A stretch of 7,709 nt of DNA from an uncultured Clostridiaceae bacterium. Its GTDB lineage: Bacteria > Bacillota > Clostridia > TANB77 > CAG-508. The DNA is taken from positions 1-7,709 of the forward strand of contig CAJKDR010000046.1 in assembly GCA_905198755.1 (NCBI GenBank). The letters are read 5' to 3'. The translations under genes were made by a program, and so were the position numbers. Shown piece by piece: positions 1 to 6,791 of the stretch. The notes under the pieces are model-generated. The model made no database searches, was not told the DNA's origin, and worked only from the letters and a program-made list of their open reading frames with translations. Numbering within the stretch: the stretch's first letter is position 1; the number at the start of each line of letters is the position of its first letter.

Positions 1-104
1 GGTAGCTCCGTTGGGACGAAGTAAAAATTTATAAACAATGTACCCGTTGCAGGACAAGTACAACCTTTAATCTGAACAATGATATGAAAGGCAAATTACA
101 ATTT
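1..104 (+). repeat. Left copy of a 104-bp dispersed repeat, pointing into the DUF1653-serS operon
   Basis: These bases match the reverse complement of the last 104 bases of the window with four differences (positions 56, 65, 71 and 91 of the element), about 96% identity. The outermost 55 bases are identical and similarity stops sharply after base 104. Inside are two imperfect tandem units, each starting CCGTTG (8-13 and 44-49) and ending AACAATG (34-40 and 75-81). The element is richer in G/C-ending codon-like triplets than the AT-rich flanks. It is probably the inner end of a longer multicopy element that continues outside the window. Its identity is unknown: the 3' end of an insertion sequence, a structured RNA, or an intergenic repeat family all fit. 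Confidence 0.85.
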
Positions 105-134
105 TTAACGCGTTTTAATTGATGTATTTCACTA

Positions 135-163
135 TTGCTTTTTTTATGTAAAAATGATAAAAT
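135..163 (+). promoter_or_regulatory. Sigma-A-type promoter for the DUF1653-serS-engB operon
   Basis: A TTGCTT -35 box (135-140) is followed after 17 bp by TAAAAT (158-163), preceded by an extended -10 TGA (155-157). Transcription should begin near 170, giving a leader of only about 25 nt before the first gene. That is too short for the T-box riboswitch often found upstream of Firmicutes aminoacyl-tRNA synthetase genes. The promoter lies outside the edge repeat. Confidence 0.6.
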
Positions 164-194
164 ATTGTACATAATATTGATATGGGAGGTTTAT

Positions 195-455
195 ATGGAT
201 GCTGTAAATATTGGAAAAGTATATAGACATTTTAAAGGCAATTACTATTTTGTAGAAAATGTTGCATATCATTCGGAAACTCAAGAAAGAATGGTTGTAT
301 ATAAACCTTTATATAATAGAGAAGATTCAAGAACTTTATGGGTACGCCCTGAAAAAATGTTCTTAGAGGAAATACCACAAAGACCTGATAATATCACAGG
401 TCAAAAACATAGATTTGAATTGGTAGAAGATTTAAGTAAAAATTTTTTAGAGTAA
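195..455 (+). CDS. DUF1653 domain protein, 86 aa
   Basis: A small cytoplasmic protein matching the DUF1653 family by three blocks: GKVYRHFKGNYYFV (residues 7-20), a central HSETQERMVVYKPLY (26-40) and LWVRPEKMFLEEI (48-60). These blocks cover nearly the whole protein, as is usual for this family. The family has no firmly established function that I know of. I chose the ATG at 195 because GGGAGG (184-189) sits 5 nt upstream and the family similarity begins just after it. An in-frame TTG at 135 would overlap the promoter and add an unrelated hydrophobic stretch. It is the first gene of the operon, and serS starts 13 nt after its stop, so the two are very likely co-transcribed. The role in the operon is unknown. 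Confidence 0.85.
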   Translation: MDAVNIGKVYRHFKGNYYFVENVAYHSETQERMVVYKPLYNREDSRTLWVRPEKMFLEEIPQRPDNITGQKHRFELVEDLSKNFLE

Positions 456-468
456 GAGGTAAAATATT

Positions 469-1755
469 ATGATAGATATTAAATTTTTGAGAGAAAATCC
501 TGATATAGTTAAAGAAAACATAAAAAAGAAATTTCAAGATCACAAATTACCATTAGTAGACGAAGTAATCGATTTGGATAAAAAGAATCGTGAAACAATG
601 ATGCATGGTGATGAATTAAGAAATGAAAGAAAAACATTAAGTAACCAAATAGGTGCTTTAATGAGAGAAGGCAAAAAAGAAGAAGCTGAAAATATAAAAT
701 TAAAAGTTCAAGAAATTAACAATGAACTAGTAGAAAATGAAAAATTGGAAGAAAAATATGCTGAAGAAATAAAATCAAGAATGATGAAAATTCCTAACAT
801 TATGCATGAGTCTGTTCCTATTGGGAAAGATGATTCTCAAAATGTTGAAGTTGAAAAATTTGGAGAACCTGTTGTTCCTGATTATGAAATTCCATATCAT
901 GCTGATATAATGGAATCTTTTGGAGGATTAGACTTAGATTCAGCTCGTCGTGTTGCTGGAAATGGATTTTATTATCTTGTTGGAGATATCGCTAGATTAC
1001 ATTCAAGTATTCTTTCTTATGCAAGAGATTTTATGATTAATAAAGGTTTTACTTATTGTATACCTCCATATATGATAAGATCTGATGTTGTAGATGGTGT
1101 TATGAGTTTCGAAGAAATGGATGCTATGATGTATAAAATCGAAGGTGAAGATTTATATTTAATCGGAACTAGTGAGCATTCAATGATTGGAAAATTCAAA
1201 GGTCAAATATTAAAAAAAGAAGATATGCCTTATACCATGACATCTTATTCTCCTTGCTTTAGAAAAGAAAAAGGTGCACATGGTATTGAAGAACGTGGTG
1301 TTTATAGAATACATCAATTTGAAAAACAAGAAATGATTGTTGTATGTGAGCCAGAAGATAGCTACAAATGGTATGATAAATTATGGTCATATACTGTAGA
1401 ATTATTTAGAAGCTTAGACATCCCAGTTCGTACATTAGAATGTTGTAGTGGAGATTTAGCAGATTTAAAAGCTAAAAGTGTGGATGTTGAAGCATGGAGC
1501 CCACGTCAACAAAAATATTTTGAGGTTGGTAGTTGTTCAAACTTAACAGATGCTCAAAGTAGAAGATTAGGTATTCGTATAAAAGGTGAAAAAGGTAATT
1601 ATTTAGCACATACTCTAAATAACACTGTTGTTGCCCCACCACGTATGCTAATAGCATTCTTAGAAAACAACTATAACGAAGATGGAAGTATTAATATTCC
1701 AGAAGTTTTAAGACCTTATATGGGCGGAACTGAAAAACTAATTCCAAAAAAATAA
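469..1755 (+). CDS. serS: Seryl-tRNA synthetase (class II), 428 aa
   Basis: Cytoplasmic enzyme that activates serine with ATP and charges tRNA-Ser (and tRNA-Sec where present). Residues 1-110 are the charged helical hairpin that contacts the long variable arm of tRNA-Ser. The catalytic core follows: the TxE serine-binding loop is TSEH (234-237), motif 2 is PCFRKEKGAHGIEERG (262-277) followed by YRIHQFEKQE (279-288), then EVGSCSNLTDAQSRRLGIR (352-370). Motif 3 is HTLNNTVVAPPRMLIAFLEN (381-400) with its arginine at 392. Length is normal. AGAGGT (455-460) lies 8 nt before the ATG. engB follows after 12 nt. The core differs from the usual bacterial wording (TAEVPLT; HTLNGSGLAVGR) and reads more like archaeal or eukaryotic SerRS, so it may belong to a separate SerRS lineage. 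No T-box leader is visible. Confidence 0.97.
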   Translation: MIDIKFLRENPDIVKENIKKKFQDHKLPLVDEVIDLDKKNRETMMHGDELRNERKTLSNQIGALMREGKKEEAENIKLKVQEINNELVENEKLEEKYAEEIKSRMMKIPNIMHESVPIGKDDSQNVEVEKFGEPVVPDYEIPYHADIMESFGGLDLDSARRVAGNGFYYLVGDIARLHSSILSYARDFMINKGFTYCIPPYMIRSDVVDGVMSFEEMDAMMYKIEGEDLYLIGTSEHSMIGKFKGQILKKEDMPYTMTSYSPCFRKEKGAHGIEERGVYRIHQFEKQEMIVVCEPEDSYKWYDKLWSYTVELFRSLDIPVRTLECCSGDLADLKAKSVDVEAWSPRQQKYFEVGSCSNLTDAQSRRLGIRIKGEKGNYLAHTLNNTVVAPPRMLIAFLENNYNEDGSINIPEVLRPYMGGTEKLIPKK

Positions 1756-1767
1756 TAGGAGAAAATT

Positions 1768-2355
1768 ATGATAGTTAAAAATCCTAAATTTGAAATTTCT
1801 GCTGTTGGATCAAAACAATATCCTAGTAATGGCCTTCCTGAAATTGTTTTGGCTGGTAAGTCTAATGTTGGAAAGTCTTCTTTTGTTAATACTATGATTA
1901 ACAGAAAGTCTTTAGCTAGAACAAGTAGCGAACCTGGTAAAACTAGACAAATTAATTTTTATAATATAGATTCTAAGTTTTACTTTGTTGATTTACCCGG
2001 ATATGGATATAGTAAAATGTCAAAAACTGAACAAGCAAAGGTTAATAAATTTATAGATGAATATCTTTTAAATAGAGCAAATATTAAACTTATTATTCTT
2101 CTAATAGATATAAGACATAAACCTAGTGAAAACGATATATTAATGTTTAACTATATTCGTAGTGTTGGACATAATTATATGGTTATAGCTAATAAAGCTG
2201 ATAAGATTGCTCCAACTAAAGTAGATTCATATGTAAATGATTTAAGAAATTCTTTAGAAGCAAATGAAGATGATATTATTCTTCCATTTTCAGCATCAAA
2301 GAAAATTTATTGTGACAGTGTTTGGAAGGAATTTGAAAAATATGATATTTCATAA
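1768..2355 (+). CDS. engB: Ribosome biogenesis GTP-binding protein EngB (YsxC/YihA), 195 aa
   Basis: A small TRAFAC-class GTPase that takes part in late assembly of the large ribosomal subunit; the family is essential in several bacteria. All G motifs are present: G1 GKSNVGKS (30-37), G2 threonine T59 within PGKTR (56-60), G3 DLPGYG (75-80), G4 NKAD (142-145) and G5 SAS (175-177). The arrangement and length are typical, with no extra domain. AGGAGA (1757-1762) lies 5 nt before the ATG, and the gene starts 12 nt after serS, so it belongs to the same operon. Linking a tRNA synthetase and a ribosome-assembly GTPase fits a growth-linked translation operon. Confidence 0.96.
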   Translation: MIVKNPKFEISAVGSKQYPSNGLPEIVLAGKSNVGKSSFVNTMINRKSLARTSSEPGKTRQINFYNIDSKFYFVDLPGYGYSKMSKTEQAKVNKFIDEYLLNRANIKLIILLIDIRHKPSENDILMFNYIRSVGHNYMVIANKADKIAPTKVDSYVNDLRNSLEANEDDIILPFSASKKIYCDSVWKEFEKYDIS

Positions 2356-2399
2356 TAAATATTATAATTTATTTTTTATTAAGAAAGAAGAGAATATAA

Positions 2400-2951
2400 A
2401 TGAAACTAACATCAGACAATGAAACTTTAGCACAAAACAAAGTATTAATTTTATATATTCTAAATACAGTTAATAAACCTGTAAATAACGATGAATTACT
2501 TCAATTAGTGTTATCAATTACAGATATGAACTATTTTTATTTTCAACAATTTTTATTGGATTTAATTGAAAATAAATACATAGAAAACTATCATCCTGAA
2601 GATTCTTCAGAATCATTATACAGAATAACAAATTCTGGAATAGAAGCCTTAAATCTAACACAAGAATTAGTTCCTGGAATTATAAAATTAAAGGTTGACC
2701 AAACAATAAAAGGTGAACTAGAAACCATAGAAGAAGAAGTATCTATAACTTCTGAATTTATCCCTTATAGCGAAAAAGAATTCACTGTTAAATGTAAAGT
2801 AATAGAAAATAATAAAACAATTTTTGAAGTTTCAACATTTGCCTCATCAAGAGAACAAGCAAAATACATATCAGATAACTGGAAAGAAAATGCAATAAAT
2901 ATATATCCCAAAGTCATAGACTTATTAACAAATCCCAACCAAGAATTATAA
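2400..2951 (+). CDS. DUF4364 family protein, predicted winged-helix, 183 aa
   Basis: It resembles the DUF4364 family, which is common in Clostridia and uncharacterised in function. Residues 10-95 look like a winged-helix fold: NKVLILYILNTV (13-24), then ELLQLVLSI and a FQQFLLDLIENKYI helix-turn segment, then a wing ending SLYRITNSGIEAL (70-82). The C-terminal half (about 95-180) is a mixed alpha/beta domain. No signal peptide or membrane segment is seen. The start follows a weak purine-rich AAGAAAGAAGAGA stretch rather than a clear Shine-Dalgarno. It lies 44 nt after engB with no convincing promoter between, so it is probably the last gene of the same operon. Its stop codon falls in the loop of the downstream terminator. 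DNA binding is inferred from fold only. Confidence 0.85.
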   Translation: MKLTSDNETLAQNKVLILYILNTVNKPVNNDELLQLVLSITDMNYFYFQQFLLDLIENKYIENYHPEDSSESLYRITNSGIEALNLTQELVPGIIKLKVDQTIKGELETIEEEVSITSEFIPYSEKEFTVKCKVIENNKTIFEVSTFASSREQAKYISDNWKENAINIYPKVIDLLTNPNQEL

Positions 2952-2968
2952 TCTTAGTTGGGATTTTT
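2930..2968 (+). terminator. Rho-independent terminator, probably bidirectional
   Basis: A 15-bp stem with one C.A mismatch (2930-2944 with 2952-2966) has a 7-nt loop holding the stop codon of the DUF4364 gene. On the + strand the GTTGGGATTT arm runs into a T-tract. On the - strand the hairpin lies 7 nt after the stop of the LRR-dockerin gene and is followed by TTTGTT, so it can also end the convergent transcript. Confidence 0.85.
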
Positions 2969-2973
2969 ATTTA

Positions 2974-5439
2974 TTATTTAATTAAGCTTCTTACTGCACT
3001 TATTCTATAGTTGTTTATTTTAGCTATATCTTCAACAAAGTCTATCTTTCCATCCATGTTCATATCTCCTGCAAGTATTGCCTCTTTGCTTAGTTTTATT
3101 AGTCCTAGCCTATAGTTATTTAGCATAACCACATCTCCCATGAAGTCTATTACTCCATCTTCATTAACATCTCCTTTTACTATAATTATATATGATGTTT
3201 TATATGTATCTTTTACAGTTATTTTATCTCCTGTTGCTAATATTCCTTCTTTTTGTTTGTTTTCTTTATCTATTACTGTATATTCTTTTTCTATTATTAT
3301 AGCTTCTTTTAATCTATCGACTGTTGTATTAGGCTCTACTATAATATATTTTTGTTCTTCTTTTTCTATTATAGTAATATCTTTTTCGTCATCTTTTATT
3401 TGTATAGGATCTTTTTTATCTATTGATGGAACATAGTTATCTTTGTATTCATCCTTACATCTTTTACAAATATGCAAAGTATACCCTTGCTCTGTTTCTG
3501 TAGGTTGTACTACTATTTTTTCATAGTCGTGTCCTAAAGCAGGAATTATTTTTTTCTCTTTAAGTAATTTCTCTCCACAAACTTTACAATAAGTAACTTC
3601 ATCATAACTACCATTTTCTGTACATGTTGCTTCTACTCTATTTTCTTCTACTGGTGTTCCTCCCTTGTGTCCTAGTGCTGGAGTTGTTTCTTCTTTTGTT
3701 GTTTTACATCTTGTACATTCATATATTATTGTTCCACCTTTTTCACATACTGCATCTGTTGTACTTTTTATTTGATAATCATGTCCTAATGCTTCTATTG
3801 TTGTTATATCTGTTCTTTCTCCACATTCTGTACAATGATGACTCTTTTCTCCTGTTTCTTCACATGTTGCTTCTTTATCTATTGTCCATTCTTCACTATA
3901 TGTATGTCCTTTGACTTTTATTGTTTTTTGCACTCTACTTATTTCTTTGTTACATACTGTACAATAGATTACTTCATCATAGTGTCCTTCTTCTGTACAT
4001 GTTGCCTCTACTCTGTTTTCTTCTACTACTTGCCCTGCTGTGTGGCCTTTAGCTGGAATTTCTTCTGTTGCTGTTTGTTCTGCAAATGCTTCGTTGTTAA
4101 ATGTTGCTGTATATGTTTTTTCTCCTGCTTCTTCACATGTTGCTTCTTTTGTTATTTGACTACTTATTGTTGCTGTTTCTGTTTCTTTATGTGTTTCATC
4201 TCTTGTACATTTTCTTTCTGCTGTGCATTCTGTCTTATCTTCGTTCCATTTGTATGTTATTTCTCCCCAACTATGCCCTGTGGCTGGGATTTCTTCTGTT
4301 GCTGTTTGTTCTGCAAATGCTTCGTTGTTAAATGTTGCTGTGTATGTCTTCTCTCCTGCTTCTTCACATGTTGCTTCTTTTGTTATTTGACTGGTTGTTT
4401 GTACTACTTCTTCATCAAGATTATCATCACTCCTCATACATGTTCTTTCTGCTTTACATTCTGTTTTATCTTCGTTCCATATATATGTTACTTCTCCATA
4501 TTTATGTTCTTTTAATTTTCCTGCATTTTCCCCCAACACTGCACTCTTTTTTTTGTATTTAATTGTAGATGCATAGCTATCTGGGCATACATGAATTCCT
4601 TTGCTCGCATTAGCAGAGCTTGGTAATGAATTACAACCATAGACGATATTTTCACCTATATTGGTAACTGAACTTGGAATACTAATATAAAATAAATTAG
4701 ATGAATTTGAAAACGCCTCATCTCCAATTTCTGTAATTCCATTTGGTATCTCTATACTTTCAATTTTTGAATTATAAAATGAATTACTTCCTATAACTTT
4801 AGTTGTGGCTGGTAGTTCATATGTTGTTTCTTCTTTGCCTGCAGGATATGCAATTATTTTAGAACTTTCTTTGTTAAACAATACTCCATTTTTTGAACAA
4901 TAATATTGATTATCTTCATTAATATTAATGTTCTCTAATGACGTAATTAAATAAAATTTACAGTCTATATTTTTTATATCGCTATTTATTTTTATGTTTT
5001 TTACTCCTATATCTCCAGAAAACATTTCTGAATTTATACTTTCTCTTCCTTCTTTAAAACGTATTTCGTTTACTTTTTCTGTATCGCTTTTAAATGCATC
5101 AACTCCTATACTTTGAACTGTAGTTGGTATTTCCATACTTTCTGATAATATAGAGGAATTTTTAAATGCTTCTGCTCCAATACTTTTTAATGTTGATGGA
5201 ATATTCATATTTTTAATTGTAGCATTTTCGAAAGCTCTATCCCCTATATATTCTAAACCCTCATTTAATTCTAAATTATCTATATTTGTGCCATAAAATG
5301 CACCATACTCAATTTCTTTTATTGTACTTGCCAATTTATAATTTTTAAGATAATTAAAATTATAAACAAATAAACCTCCTCCTATATTTGTAACACCTTC
5401 TTCTATAACAATATTATACTGTTTTTCTTTATTTATCAT
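2974..5439 (-). CDS. C-terminal part of a split secreted LRR-Cys-repeat-dockerin protein, 821 aa
   Basis: This open frame holds four regions. Residues 10-270 are BspA-type (LRR_5) repeats such as VTNIGG, LEYIGDRAF, TEIGDEAF and VTNIGENI. Residues 313-672 are seven tandem repeats with an ATC..G core, each of the first six closing in Gly-His; the last five carry CxxC at 493, 536, 575, 618 and 658. Residues 680-755 are a linker domain. Residues 756-815 form a dockerin with two Ca-binding loops starting D757 and D792. There is no signal peptide and no clear Shine-Dalgarno before the ATG, and the first residues continue a domain begun in the upstream frame (5459-6550). I therefore read it as the 3' part of one gene broken by a frameshift. 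Expected role: cell-surface or extracellular protein held through dockerin-cohesin binding. No LPXTG anchor is seen. Ligand unknown. Confidence 0.85.
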   Translation of the reverse strand: MINKEKQYNIVIEEGVTNIGGGLFVYNFNYLKNYKLASTIKEIEYGAFYGTNIDNLELNEGLEYIGDRAFENATIKNMNIPSTLKSIGAEAFKNSSILSESMEIPTTVQSIGVDAFKSDTEKVNEIRFKEGRESINSEMFSGDIGVKNIKINSDIKNIDCKFYLITSLENININEDNQYYCSKNGVLFNKESSKIIAYPAGKEETTYELPATTKVIGSNSFYNSKIESIEIPNGITEIGDEAFSNSSNLFYISIPSSVTNIGENIVYGCNSLPSSANASKGIHVCPDSYASTIKYKKKSAVLGENAGKLKEHKYGEVTYIWNEDKTECKAERTCMRSDDNLDEEVVQTTSQITKEATCEEAGEKTYTATFNNEAFAEQTATEEIPATGHSWGEITYKWNEDKTECTAERKCTRDETHKETETATISSQITKEATCEEAGEKTYTATFNNEAFAEQTATEEIPAKGHTAGQVVEENRVEATCTEEGHYDEVIYCTVCNKEISRVQKTIKVKGHTYSEEWTIDKEATCEETGEKSHHCTECGERTDITTIEALGHDYQIKSTTDAVCEKGGTIIYECTRCKTTKEETTPALGHKGGTPVEENRVEATCTENGSYDEVTYCKVCGEKLLKEKKIIPALGHDYEKIVVQPTETEQGYTLHICKRCKDEYKDNYVPSIDKKDPIQIKDDEKDITIIEKEEQKYIIVEPNTTVDRLKEAIIIEKEYTVIDKENKQKEGILATGDKITVKDTYKTSYIIIVKGDVNEDGVIDFMGDVVMLNNYRLGLIKLSKEAILAGDMNMDGKIDFVEDIAKINNYRISAVRSLIK
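3424..4041 (-). repeat. Five tandem CxxC / Gly-His repeats in the surface protein
   Basis: Residues 467-672 of the downstream LRR frame are five degenerate repeats of about 38-45 residues. The pattern is an ATC or VC cysteine, a glycine, an aromatic residue, CxxC (CTVC, CTEC, CTRC, CKVC, CKRC), then a closing PALGH-like Gly-His; the last one lacks the final Gly-His. They continue the two longer 77-residue repeats. The four regularly placed Cys/His positions could hold a metal or form disulfides. Similar repeats occur in other Firmicutes surface proteins, but I know no assigned function. Confidence 0.75.
4042..4503 (-). repeat. Tandem duplication of a 231-bp (77-codon) unit
   Basis: Two adjacent 231-bp units (4042-4272 and 4273-4503) encode residues 390-466 and 313-389. 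Both share WNEDKTEC and then ITKEATCEEAGEKTYTATF and the following NNEAFAEQTATEEIPA. One 110-bp block (4052-4161 against 4283-4392) differs at only four bases, while the part between the WNEDKTEC and ITKEATC stretches has diverged strongly. This suggests recent duplication or gene conversion of part of the unit. Confidence 0.85.
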
Positions 5440-5458
5440 ATCTTCTAACCAATTGATA

Positions 5459-5478
5459 CTACCAATGGTTCCGACTTA
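5459..5478 (-). other. Probable +1 frameshift site joining the two LRR frames
   Basis: The upstream frame stops at TAG (5459-5461) after GKGNMVSRNHW. The downstream frame is already open from 5475, just after a TAA at 5476-5478, and would read VGTIGSINWLEDM before its ATG. From 6550 to 2974 is 3,577 nt, one base more than a multiple of three. Skipping one base between about 5461 and 5477 restores a continuous 1,191-aa protein. No homopolymer or known slippery site is seen here. Confidence 0.7.
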
Positions 5479-6550
5479 CCATATTTCCTTTTCCAAATAC
5501 TGTTATTGTTCCTTCTTCAAACTCTTTTGCATATACATCATCTTCTGCTGATGCTGAGATATCAACATATCCCCCATCTTCAAATTCTCCTGAAATTTCA
5601 CATTGATTTACAGTATGCCCATATAAATCTTTTTCAATGAATTTATGTGATGCTATAACTGTAACTTTAGTATACCCTGTATTATAATTTTTTGATATAT
5701 ATGATTCTATTTCTGAGTCTGGACAACAATATAAATTAATATAATCACAAAATACAAATACTCCAAAACTAATACCAGTATTATCTATTACGCCTTTTTT
5801 TAAATTTGCTGAACTGGGTATTGTAATATTTTGAATATTACTGCATTGATAAAATGCACCTGCTTCTACTGCTTTTGTTTTATTGTATAAAATTAAATCA
5901 TTTAGATTTTGTACATTATAAAATGCATATTGAGCTATATTATATGATTTTGTTGTATATGTTATTCCTGGCTTAGATGATGGATATAAGAGTAAATCAT
6001 TATGCCATTTTGTATATAAAACTCCATCATCACTCATAAAATCTTCGTTTTGTTCATCTACAACTATTTCTTCAATAGATGTAGTAAATAACGCTTTTGT
6101 TCCTATTACTTTAACTGTTTTAGATATGTAAACACTTTTTAATTCAGTGCATCCTATAAACATGTAATCTCCTATATTTGTAATTCCATCTTCTATAATT
6201 ACATTCTTTATTTTATCTATTTGTTCATAATATGGTCTTGTTGAATTATTTGAATCTGAATAATTATATAGTCCACCTGTTCCACTTATTGTTAGAGTAC
6301 CATCAGGTGTAAATGTTGCTATTGCTGAACCATCATGCCCTTCTGATACATCCCAGCTCATTGTCTCTGTTGTTGTATCATCACTTTGTGTTCTTACATT
6401 TGTTTCATTATCAGTTGACTCCATATTTGTTGTATATGGGGTTAGGTCGTTTCTATTTATTTCTTGTGCATTTGTTTTTGTTAAACTTGATGCTGATATT
6501 ATTGCTGCAAATGTTATTATTAATATTACTTTTTTTGATACTTTTTTCAT
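5459..6550 (-). CDS. N-terminal part of the split secreted LRR surface protein, 363 aa
   Basis: It starts with a signal peptide: KK-rich n-region, hydrophobic core VILIITFAAIISA (8-20), and a likely cleavage after A28 (TNA|QE). A Thr/Ser/Asp-rich spacer follows to about residue 64. Then comes the entry motif of BspA-type proteins (SWDVSEG, 65-71; GTLTISGTG, 84-92) and LRR_5 repeats including IIEDGITNIGDYMF (118-131). A CPDSEIESYI segment (276-285) resembles the end of the second LRR block in the downstream frame. Residues 348-357 (TITVFGKGNM) start a second entry motif that is cut by TAG; its continuation is in the other frame. GGAGG lies 5 nt before the ATG. So this is probably a truncated or frameshifted product; if translated as is, it would be a short secreted LRR protein without dockerin. 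Confidence 0.85.
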   Translation of the reverse strand: MKKVSKKVILIITFAAIISASSLTKTNAQEINRNDLTPYTTNMESTDNETNVRTQSDDTTTETMSWDVSEGHDGSAIATFTPDGTLTISGTGGLYNYSDSNNSTRPYYEQIDKIKNVIIEDGITNIGDYMFIGCTELKSVYISKTVKVIGTKALFTTSIEEIVVDEQNEDFMSDDGVLYTKWHNDLLLYPSSKPGITYTTKSYNIAQYAFYNVQNLNDLILYNKTKAVEAGAFYQCSNIQNITIPSSANLKKGVIDNTGISFGVFVFCDYINLYCCPDSEIESYISKNYNTGYTKVTVIASHKFIEKDLYGHTVNQCEISGEFEDGGYVDISASAEDDVYAKEFEEGTITVFGKGNMVSRNHW

Positions 6551-6554
6551 AATT

Positions 6555-6560
6555 ACCTCC
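6555..6560 (-). promoter_or_regulatory. Ribosome binding site of the LRR surface-protein gene
   Basis: GGAGGT on the - strand, with the GGAGG core 5 nt from the ATG at 6550. It is a strong consensus site and confirms this start. It contrasts with the lack of a good site before the ATG at 5439. Confidence 0.8.
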
Positions 6561-6582
6561 AGGGCATAATATTCCTATATTA

Positions 6583-6611
6583 ATTATTCCATGTTTTTTT
6601 ATTATTGTAAA
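6583..6611 (-). promoter_or_regulatory. Probable promoter of the LRR surface-protein gene
   Basis: On the - strand TTTACA (6606-6611) and AATAAT (6583-6588) are separated by 17 bp, each one mismatch from the sigma-A consensus. Transcription would begin near 6576 and give a leader of about 25 nt. The rest of 6612-6764 is A/T-rich with no other feature I can support. Confidence 0.5.
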
Positions 6612-6764
6612 TGGATATTTTTTCCTAGAGGTTCTACAGATTTAGGGATCTTCGTTTTACTGTGTTTATTTCTTTTTTATTACATTTTTGTTACTGTTTT
6701 ACATTTTTTTATTTTATTCTTTTCGATACTGTTATTTCCCTATGTTTTCGTTATATTTTTATAT

Positions 6765-6788
6765 AAAAAAAAGCGGAATAAATTCCGC
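6765..6788 (-). terminator. Rho-independent terminator of the RNA methyltransferase gene
   Basis: On the - strand a 6-bp GCGGAA/TTCCGC stem (6783-6788 with 6773-6778) with a 4-nt loop is followed by eight T (6772-6765). It lies just after the methyltransferase stop codon and separates that gene from the LRR gene downstream. Confidence 0.9.
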
Positions 6789-6791
6789 CCC

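Noticed and set aside
2..70. Two very short reading frames in the edge repeat (VAPLGRSKNL ending at 34; MYPLQDKYNL at 38-70)
   Set aside because: They have no ribosome binding site and probably reflect the tandem nucleotide repeat. The first could be the C-terminus of a gene outside the window, but this cannot be tested here.
107..114. AACGCGTT palindrome just inside the left repeat
   Set aside because: Only 8 bp and not present at the right copy; too short to call an operator or insertion target.
1..194. A T-box riboswitch upstream of serS
   Set aside because: No GGUGGNACCGCG-type T-box sequence is seen, and the promoter at 135-163 leaves a leader of only about 25 nt.
1472..1657. 61-codon frame antisense to serS
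   Set aside because: It lies wholly opposite a conserved catalytic region of serS and shows no independent coding signal.
2354..2377. A/T-only hairpin followed by TTTT after engB
   Set aside because: Seven A-T pairs only; too weak to act as a terminator, so I keep DUF4364 in the operon.
3140..4562. Several + strand reading frames rich in Leu, Phe and Cys across the LRR gene
   Set aside because: They are antisense shadows of the A-rich coding strand and its repeats, with no ribosome binding sites or family similarity.
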